64,000 nucleotides of DNA, from contig DBPT01000028.1 in the NCBI GenBank assembly GCA_002304925.1, positions 62,001 to 126,000 on the forward strand, in the 5' to 3' direction. The translations under genes were made by a program, and so were the position numbers. Each line of letters starts with the position of its first letter. The first letter of the stretch is position 1. The DNA is from Prolixibacteraceae bacterium UBA1413 (GTDB lineage: Bacteria; Bacteroidota; Bacteroidia; Bacteroidales; Prolixibacteraceae). This document shows, piece by piece, positions 41,026 through 47,516 of the stretch. Below the pieces are notes generated by a model that worked only from the letters and a program-made list of their open reading frames with translations, was not told where the DNA came from and did no database searches.

Positions 41026-42134
41026 TACAGTATTAAATTAACCAACTTTTCGATAGTAGTTTTATCAAGGTCAGGAAAAAGCGGCAAACAGATCACCTGT
41101 TCAGTAATTTTTTCTGCCATCGGCATCTTTCCCGGCTGGGCCGATTCCAAACCACGGTAAGTTGGGAACTGGCTGATCAGCGGATAAAAATAGCGGCGCC
41201 CAAAAATGTTGTGTTGTTTCAACCTTTCATACAAAGCGTCACGCGACATCCCAAACACTTCCTCCTCAACGAAAACCGGGAAATATGGATAACAATGCCG
41301 TACCCCCTCCATATCCTTCATTACACTCAATCCGTGTATTCCTTTAAGGTTTTCGCGGTAAAACTCCACAATCTGCTTCCGTTTTTCAATGTATTCATCC
41401 ACCCGTTTCAATTGCAACAACCCCAGCGCAGCCTGAACTTCGTTCATCTTGGCATTGATACCGGGAGCGACTACAGTTGTCTCCCCTGCAAAACCAAAAT
41501 TCTTGAGGTAATCAATCCGCTTCTTCATCGTCTCGTCATGACAGACAATCGCTCCACCCTCAAAGGTATTGAAGACTTTGGTAGCGTGCAAACTCATTAC
41601 CGACAAATCCCCATAGCTGAGTAAAGGTTCGTTGTTAATGGTAACTCCAAAAGTATGACAGGCATCATAAATTACCTTTAATCCGTACGTGTCACCGATC
41701 TCCTTGATTCGGTATACATTACATGGATTTCCATAAACATGAACAGGCAAAATTGCTGTTGTCAGAGGAGTTATGGCTGCTTCTATCTTTTCCGGATCCA
41801 GATTACATGTGGCAGGCTCGATATCCACAAACACCGGCTTAATGTTATTCCACCAGAGAGCGTGGGTGGAAGCCACAAAACTATAAGGTGTTGTTATTAC
41901 TTCCCCCGTAATTTTTAATGCCTGTAGCGCCGTGACCAATGCCAGCGTACCATTGGAAAATAGCGATATATACTTAACACCCAGGTAATCCGCCAGTTCT
42001 TTCTCAAATTGGCAATGAAAAGGACCATTGTTGGTCAGGATCCGGTTATTCCAAATGATTTCCAGGGAGGCAACGAACTCATCCAGCGGAGGCAATGCTG
42101 GTTGAGTAACATAAATAGGTTTATCTTCTGGCAT
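41025..42134 (-). CDS. DegT/DnrJ/EryC1-type sugar aminotransferase
   Basis: 369 residues. It is a PLP enzyme that aminates a 4-keto (or 3-keto) nucleotide sugar using glutamate. Visible are YISLFSNGTLALVTALQAL, ITTPYSFVASTHALWWN, VIYDACHTFGV with the PLP-contacting Asp, and SLHATKVFNTFEGGAIV with the Schiff-base Lys. It resembles VioA/FdtB-type transaminases, and the CapD-like dehydratase at 14865-16793 could supply a keto sugar. The first 14 bases overlap the end of the decayed flippase, so it once formed a unit with that gene. Confidence 0.93.
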   Translation of the reverse strand: MPEDKPIYVTQPALPPLDEFVASLEIIWNNRILTNNGPFHCQFEKELADYLGVKYISLFSNGTLALVTALQALKITGEVITTPYSFVASTHALWWNNIKPVFVDIEPATCNLDPEKIEAAITPLTTAILPVHVYGNPCNVYRIKEIGDTYGLKVIYDACHTFGVTINNEPLLSYGDLSVMSLHATKVFNTFEGGAIVCHDETMKKRIDYLKNFGFAGETTVVAPGINAKMNEVQAALGLLQLKRVDEYIEKRKQIVEFYRENLKGIHGLSVMKDMEGVRHCYPYFPVFVEEEVFGMSRDALYERLKQHNIFGRRYFYPLISQFPTYRGLESAQPGKMPMAEKITEQVICLPLFPDLDKTTIEKLVNLIL

Positions 42135-42593
42135 TGATAAAAGATTTTACTTTGGCGACGACAATTTGTTTCAGAAAAAGATAGGGAGAAAGTTTTGTGA
42201 TTTCACTACCAGAAATAACCAGAATTGTACCCGAGATAAATTGAATAATTAGTTTTACCAGGTTACCCCCGATTGCAAAATTATGCCAATGGCATAAACC
42301 AAAACCCCCATAACTAAAGCAAGCAAAAAAGAGGGAAGGATATCTCCAACCTGCTCCTTCATCGGGTAATTTACCATTTTCCCTGACCAATAGCTATTCA
42401 GATAATATGCAACAACACTGTTGACAAAGGTTTGTGATATGGCAATAAAAATGGTGACCATACCGATAAGTCCAAACTCCCTTAGGGCGATAAGCCTGGA
42501 AAGGATGATCCCCACAACAAACTGTATTCCCTGGGTTGAAAAATTATCGACTGCACTCCAAACTACACCGGATATGGTCTTTTCTTTAAACAC
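42121..42593 (-). pseudogene. Wzx-like flippase with internal deletion and frameshift
   Basis: Codons from 42593 give FKEKTISGVVWSAVDNFSTQ and LIGMVTIFIAISQTFVNS, matching the first ~60 residues of the intact flippase (29591-31060). They then jump directly to VVAYYLNSYWSGKMVNYPMK, matching its residues from ~387. About 325 residues are missing, with the joint near 42418-42424 at a shared Val-Asn-Ser. After ILQSG the frame breaks in a run of five G (plus-strand C at 42266-42270). The other frame continues GGNLVKLIIQFISGTILVIS to a stop at 42121. Both lesions destroy transport. Confidence 0.9.
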
Positions 42594-42612
42594 AAATTTT
42601 GACTGTAAATAG

Positions 42613-42873
42613 TTAATCCTTATAGACTCACTTGTTTATTATCTCAAACTGAGCTGGAAATTACCCAGAGGCAAAAATTGGCTCTGAAAAATCAAGCGCA
42701 AAACAAATTTGGAATTCCTCGCAATCTTTATTGCGAGGGAACCGATTACGACAAGGACTTCTTCAGTATTTTGTTCGCATTCTCCATCGCAAAGTCTACG
42801 CAGAATGCGCTCACCGTAATTTAATAATTCTTCCCGTTTCATTTTCATCCATCTCTTCATACTAAGAAGCTGT
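42613..42873 (-). repeat. Leader-like repeat element, long copy with insertion
   Basis: Matches 26941-27088 at both ends (GATGAAAATGAAACGGGAAG and TTTTTCAGAGCC...CCTCTGGG on the coding strand). It contains ~110 extra bases (about 42711-42822). The insertion carries a perfect 9-bp hairpin CCTCGCAAT-CTTT-ATTGCGAGG at 42717-42738. It sits 20 bases before the decayed flippase start, the position its twin takes before the glycosyltransferase at 26907. The open frame through it (42639-42860) does not look like a real protein. Confidence 0.7.
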
Positions 42874-43229
42874 ATTTTGAATTGAATTTATTGACTTCCA
42901 AAGATTTCTAAATCTATCTCGAAGTGGTTTGAAGGTTCGCATTCAATAGTGGTCCAGTCTGTTTCATCTTTGTGCCACAATTCGCGTAATTCGTAAGAAT
43001 TCGCCTGATTCGCTTTTCTAAAGCTCCGCCCGGTCAGTCCCAATCAACTAACCAGACCATTCATTAGCACAGGCCGAAGGTGCTGACTGACAAAGGTCGA
43101 AGACGTTGACCAACGGAGGAGCGTCAGTAAGCATCAGTGAGCATTAGTGGCTCAGAGCTCAAAAAACCGATTACCGATAACTTTTCTCTCCATCCTTCAA
43201 TCTCTAAGTCACTTCGACCCCCCTGTCCC
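42874..43229. repeat. Simple-repeat-rich gap, no gene seen
   Basis: The region holds degenerate short repeats: CGCGTAATTCGTAAG-AATTCGCCTGATTCG near 42975, GGCCGAAGGTGCTGACTGAC / GGTCGAAGACGTTGACC near 43072, GTCAGTAAGCATCAGTGAGC near 43125, and TCTCTAAGTC / CTCAGTCTCTAAGTCGCTTCG from ~43200. The last tract runs into the 3' end of the next gene. No reading frame with family similarity was found. Confidence 0.6.
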
Positions 43230-43850
43230 TCAGTCTCTAAGTCGCTTCGTCGCTTCGTCTCTTTGTCCTTGCTCCCCCAGCCCTTCAACTTGCTCCCATA
43301 AAAGCAGCGCTTCGGGATAGGCGGACAGGAATGTCTGCTTTTCGCCAGGCGCTACAATCATGTAACGGATCTTCCGGGAAATCACCTCCTCGGCACGTCC
43401 GATCATCCGCAACAAAAAACCGACGTCAATTTCGCTGCCGACCAGCAGAATGTCAATCACCGGACCGTCCTGACCCCGTGCAAAACTTCCCGTCACATAA
43501 GCGCTCTGCAACCCCTTCAGGTTTTTGATCACATACTCCACCACCTGGTCGATACCGGTATGCTTCATTAACAACTCCCTGATGGTGCCGAACAAGGGAT
43601 GGCTCCTGTTGGCCCTGTAAACTTTCTTGTTCCCCACCTTCCGCGGCTTCAGCAATCCAGCCTTCTCCAAATGATTCAGCTCAAGCCTGATGGCATTGGT
43701 CGACTCCCCGAACTCCGCCGCCAAATCCCGCAAATAAGAGGTGGTCTCGCTGTTGAGGAAAAATTTCATCAACAACCTGATGCGCGTCCGGGATGTAATC
43801 AATGCCTGTAACACAATATCGACTTTAGATCGAGTAACAAATTTACTCAA
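43230..43850 (-). CDS. Winged-helix / nucleotidyltransferase fusion protein
   Basis: 206 residues. Residues ~20-95 form a winged helix (SYLRDLAAEFGESTNAIRLE, LNHLEKAGLLKPRKVGNKKV). Residues ~115-190 resemble a MNT-type nucleotidyltransferase with LQSAYVTGSFARGQDGPVID, where the GS-x10-D pattern holds the metal-binding acidic position. Proteins of this kind are often found at the head of polysaccharide loci in Bacteroidota and are thought to regulate them; a role in this locus is an inference. The last ~10 codons (QRDEATKRLRD) are encoded by a purine-rich simple repeat that continues into the gap, so the C-terminus may have been rewritten by repeat DNA. Confidence 0.78.
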   Translation of the reverse strand: MSKFVTRSKVDIVLQALITSRTRIRLLMKFFLNSETTSYLRDLAAEFGESTNAIRLELNHLEKAGLLKPRKVGNKKVYRANRSHPLFGTIRELLMKHTGIDQVVEYVIKNLKGLQSAYVTGSFARGQDGPVIDILLVGSEIDVGFLLRMIGRAEEVISRKIRYMIVAPGEKQTFLSAYPEALLLWEQVEGLGEQGQRDEATKRLRD

Positions 43851-43965
43851 TCTTTTAACTTATGCAACACTTTTACTTTTTTTCTCAATCTAAACCTTAA
43901 CCTCCACCTTAGCCACGACCTACCGGAGAGCAGCGGAGTCCATCAGCTGGCGGATTGACCCCGAC

Positions 43966-46461
43966 CTATAGTTTAGTCGGAAGAGGAAATTGAGGCTGCG
44001 TCACTGTTTTTTTGCAGTAACGGTTGAAGTTGGTGGTTCCATCCTTATCCCCCTGGTCCATGGCAGCCTTAAACCAGGTGCAGGCGTCTTCGCGGTTGCC
44101 CGAATTGTACAGGTTCACCCCGAGCAGGTTGTAGAGATTGGACCGGGTGACGCCGTTCTCCACCAGATTACGGATGTCAGCTATACTTTTGGCGTAATCC
44201 CGCAGGTAGAAATAACTGAAAGCCCGGTATTCCCTGGCTTCCAGATAGTCGGATTTCTCATCGAGAATCTGGCTGAAAAGGCGCACCGACTCCCCGTATC
44301 GCTTCTCCCGGAAAGCGGCCAGGGCCGCATCAAAAGTCTCCTTGTATTTCGACGTCACAAACTTACGGTCCAGATAGGTCTTTAGTCGTATCACGATGGT
44401 GTCCTTCGGGTCAAGTACGAATGCGGTATCTATGGCTGCAAGGGCCTTGTCGAGTTTCCCCGCCCGGTCATAAAAGCCGGAAGCATACCGCAACGCCTCC
44501 ACATTCCGGGGATGTTTTTCCATGTAACCATCCAGGATGGCTTCCGCCTCAGCTACCATCCCCTTCTCACGCATGAGGTTGGTCATGATGCTGATGTTCT
44601 TGAAATTGTTGGGCTTCAGTTCATAGACCTTCTGCGAATAATAGAGGGCACTGTCGGGCATCTTCAGCTCCATGTAGGCCATGGACATGAAATACTCCTT
44701 GCGGCTGTCGTACGGGCTCGACCGGTCGTCCTTCAGCAGGCTGATCGCCTCCTGGTACCGTTTTTCATTGAGTAGGTACCGTGCCTTCTGGACGGCAATG
44801 GGTTCGGCTTCCCCGTTCAGGTTGGGAATGGCCGGAAATCCGGACAGGAACTTATCGGCCGGAGAGGTAAGCTTTCCCCTTAAAATCTCCTGCTTGATGA
44901 TCCGCTGCAGCTTCAGTGAATTGAAATATTGCACCAGCACCCAGGCCGAGACGGTCTGAACCGCCAGAAAGGCAATGATCGTCGCCACCCTTGCCACGGG
45001 TGAAACCGATCGGATGACGCCCGGTTGATCTTCATTGCCTTTGAACATCCGGTTCAGGAAAGGAACGGGGAGGGCCACCGCCTCTACAAAGTCGTTCTCC
45101 TCACGCTTATCCCCCTTTCCTGCAAAGGCCAGACTGGTAAGGGCTATTCCTGTTCCCACATAAAGGGCGAAGAGGGATTGGATCTCGGGACGGTCCTGCG
45201 GGAAGTTAAAGAAAGCGTCGAAACTGTAAGCAAACAATCCCACCGCCGGAAGGAAAAGCCAGGCCAGCCCTTCCGGGGAATTGTTCTTCATAAACAGTCT
45301 CAGGAATTTCCAGAAAAGGAATCCGAAGATGGCCAAAAAGCATATTCCGGCGAAAATCCCCGATTCCGTGGGTATCTCCAGGAAATCGTTGTGTGCCTTG
45401 TATTGATAAATGAAGTTTTCGCTGGTCTGATTCTCTTCCTTCAGGGTAGCGACCTTCCAGTTGCCCAGTCCGACCCCCAGAACGGGATTCTCCGCTAAGA
45501 CCCTGATGGAGCGCTTCCAGCCGTTTAAACGGTTACCACCACCCGGATCGTTAATAGTGGCCATCCGGGCGCCGACACTTGTCCGGCTTTTTCCACCGGG
45601 CTTCGGAAAATAATTGCTTTCGATGACCGAGAATGTCAGCAAAGCCGCCAACAACATGGAGACCACGGTAGCCAGGTTCACCAGGTGGGAACGCTCCCGG
45701 CTCTGGTAATAACGGACGGCAAAAAACACAACCAGTAGGAAGGTCATGATAAAAAGTCCGAGGTAAAAAGCGCGGGCGCTCATAAAGAAGACGGCCAGCA
45801 TGGCGATGGGAGTGGTCACCATTCCCAGGATCCGCCATAGCTTTTTCTGAAAAAACATCAGCCACAGGGCAAACGGGATTTTTACGAAAACCGCCGCTGC
45901 CAGAATGTTCTTGTTGGAATAAACCGATTTGATCTTGTTGATGTTGGCGATGTTCCCTTCGATCCAATCCTGGATATCGGAAAACACGGAAATGCTGTCA
46001 TAGAGCAGCAAAAGGGTCATCGCTGCCGAAAGGTATAGCAAACCGCGCCGCTCGGCTATCACCAGCACCGACACCAGGTATGCGGCGGAAAATACCGAAA
46101 AGATCTTGGCAAAATGAAGCACCGACTCGGTGAGATTGATGGCCTTGACAAAGGAGAGCAGGCTGAAAAACATCAAAAGGGAGTAAGCCATCCCTATGGC
46201 ATTTCCGAAGAATCCATAATACCATCCCGGTTTGGTTTTCATATCCTTCCGGGAGAAGAGAAAGGCAAAGGTCACCAGGTTGAGCAGCGCCAGGGCCACG
46301 AATTTCGGCCCATTGCTGTCGTATGTGTTCATATTGGGGGTAAAGACCGTCAGGTAACCATAAGCGATCAGGAGGATGATGTGCAGCAGTTTCGGGGGAT
46401 CCTCCGGGGCTACCCCGGCTGCCTTCAACACCTTTTTCGGTTTTGACTTAGCCATTTGCAA
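43966..46461 (-). CDS. O-antigen ligase/polymerase-like protein with C-terminal TPRs
   Basis: 831 residues. The first ~430 hold about 11 membrane helices and a Wzy_C domain with GGNRLNGWKRSIRVLAENPV, LGVGLGNWKVATLKEEN and the conserved YKAHNDFLEIPTESGIFAGI. A further helix lies at ~485-505. Residues ~560-815 are tetratricopeptide repeats (for example YFMSMAYMELKMPDSALYYS and AFSYFYLRDYAKSIADI). The family moves or polymerises undecaprenyl-linked polysaccharide at the periplasmic face. TPR-bearing members are common in Bacteroidota. It may be the polymerase or the ligase of this locus; no other Wzy candidate was seen. Confidence 0.88.
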   Translation of the reverse strand: MQMAKSKPKKVLKAAGVAPEDPPKLLHIILLIAYGYLTVFTPNMNTYDSNGPKFVALALLNLVTFAFLFSRKDMKTKPGWYYGFFGNAIGMAYSLLMFFSLLSFVKAINLTESVLHFAKIFSVFSAAYLVSVLVIAERRGLLYLSAAMTLLLLYDSISVFSDIQDWIEGNIANINKIKSVYSNKNILAAAVFVKIPFALWLMFFQKKLWRILGMVTTPIAMLAVFFMSARAFYLGLFIMTFLLVVFFAVRYYQSRERSHLVNLATVVSMLLAALLTFSVIESNYFPKPGGKSRTSVGARMATINDPGGGNRLNGWKRSIRVLAENPVLGVGLGNWKVATLKEENQTSENFIYQYKAHNDFLEIPTESGIFAGICFLAIFGFLFWKFLRLFMKNNSPEGLAWLFLPAVGLFAYSFDAFFNFPQDRPEIQSLFALYVGTGIALTSLAFAGKGDKREENDFVEAVALPVPFLNRMFKGNEDQPGVIRSVSPVARVATIIAFLAVQTVSAWVLVQYFNSLKLQRIIKQEILRGKLTSPADKFLSGFPAIPNLNGEAEPIAVQKARYLLNEKRYQEAISLLKDDRSSPYDSRKEYFMSMAYMELKMPDSALYYSQKVYELKPNNFKNISIMTNLMREKGMVAEAEAILDGYMEKHPRNVEALRYASGFYDRAGKLDKALAAIDTAFVLDPKDTIVIRLKTYLDRKFVTSKYKETFDAALAAFREKRYGESVRLFSQILDEKSDYLEAREYRAFSYFYLRDYAKSIADIRNLVENGVTRSNLYNLLGVNLYNSGNREDACTWFKAAMDQGDKDGTTNFNRYCKKTVTQPQFPLPTKL

Positions 46462-46554
46462 TCATTCGTTTGGTTCATTCCTGCAAAGCTATGGATTTTT
46501 GCGGTAATTTTTACTTTCGCTTAGTAAGAATGCCCCCACTGCCACGACTAAGGA

Positions 46555-47364
46555 TCATAGCCGCGGAAAAACGAAGTAATCTCCGGGGAATTTGTCGGCC
46601 AGACAGGAAGGGATTTCCCGGAAGAGGCCGTAAACGGAAGAGCCGCTGCCTGACATGGAAGCATAGACGGCTCCGAGGCGGCACAACTCCTCCCTGATTG
46701 TCCCGATCTCCGGAAACATGGCGAAAACGTGCTCTTCAAAATCGTTGACCAGCAATTCCTTCCACTCTTCCACCGGACGGGTAACCACCTCTGCCACCGT
46801 ATGGTCTGGTCGCCGGGGGGTGACGACCTTATAAGCCATACCGGTACTGACGGCCAAAGGGGGCTTTACGATAACGATTTTATATCCTGACAGATCCAGA
46901 TCCACGGGCTGAAGGATATTGCCGGTGCCGGTTGCCAGCGCCGCCCTGTTGCCGATGAAAAAGGGACAGTCGGCCCCCAGTGCCGCCGCCATCTCTTCCA
47001 GCTTCGCTTCCGTCATTCCCAACATGAAAAGGTCGTTCGCCATCTTCAGCATAAAAGCCCCGTCGGAACTCCCCCCGCCCAGTCCGGCCCCGATCGGGAT
47101 CACCTTGTGCAGATGGATCCTGACGGGCGGAAGGTCAAAGCGCTTCTGCAGCAACCGCCAGGCCCGGACCACCAGGTTCTCCTCCTCAGGCCCCTCTATC
47201 GTCAATCCTGTCGACTGAAAGCCGAAGCGCTCCCCAGGAATGACCTCCAAAATATCGCATAACTCCACCGGGTAAAAGAGGGACTCCAGGTTGTGGTAGC
47301 CGTCAGAGCGACGCTCCACCACATGTAAACCGAGATTTATTTTGGCGTTGGGAAAAGATATCAT
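46555..47364 (-). CDS. ispE: 4-diphosphocytidyl-2-C-methyl-D-erythritol kinase
   Basis: 269 residues. It phosphorylates the 2-hydroxyl of CDP-methylerythritol in the MEP isoprenoid pathway. The start ISFPNAKINLGLHVVERRSD, the GHMP ATP-loop IPIGAGLGGGSSDGAFML and the C-terminal ASMSGSGSSVYGLF are clear. IspE products feed undecaprenyl phosphate, the carrier used by the adjacent polysaccharide locus, although it lies in its own transcript context (93 bp before the ligase-like gene). Confidence 0.95.
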   Translation of the reverse strand: MISFPNAKINLGLHVVERRSDGYHNLESLFYPVELCDILEVIPGERFGFQSTGLTIEGPEEENLVVRAWRLLQKRFDLPPVRIHLHKVIPIGAGLGGGSSDGAFMLKMANDLFMLGMTEAKLEEMAAALGADCPFFIGNRAALATGTGNILQPVDLDLSGYKIVIVKPPLAVSTGMAYKVVTPRRPDHTVAEVVTRPVEEWKELLVNDFEEHVFAMFPEIGTIREELCRLGAVYASMSGSGSSVYGLFREIPSCLADKFPGDYFVFPRL

Positions 47365-47516
47365 ATTGCCCTAAATCTTAAGCATAACCTTAACCTGAAC
47401 CTCTCCTCAACGAGGATGGGATAGCTCCAGGCTCCAGCGGTAATTGCCATTAACCTGAACCTGAACCTCAATGATTCAAAGGTCTAGCAGTCCTGCCACT
47501 GATCTTAACCTCAACC
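47365..47516. repeat. Intergenic repeat, second copy of the lemA-downstream element
   Basis: The 146-bp gap contains TTAACCTGAACC-type runs and the strings CTCAACGAGGATGGGATAGC (47406 on) and GATTCAAAGGTC-AGCAG-TCCTGCCACT (47473 on). They have the same order and orientation as at 2074-2285, but ~60 bp closer together. The end of the repeat overlaps the last two codons of gcvP. Confidence 0.75.
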
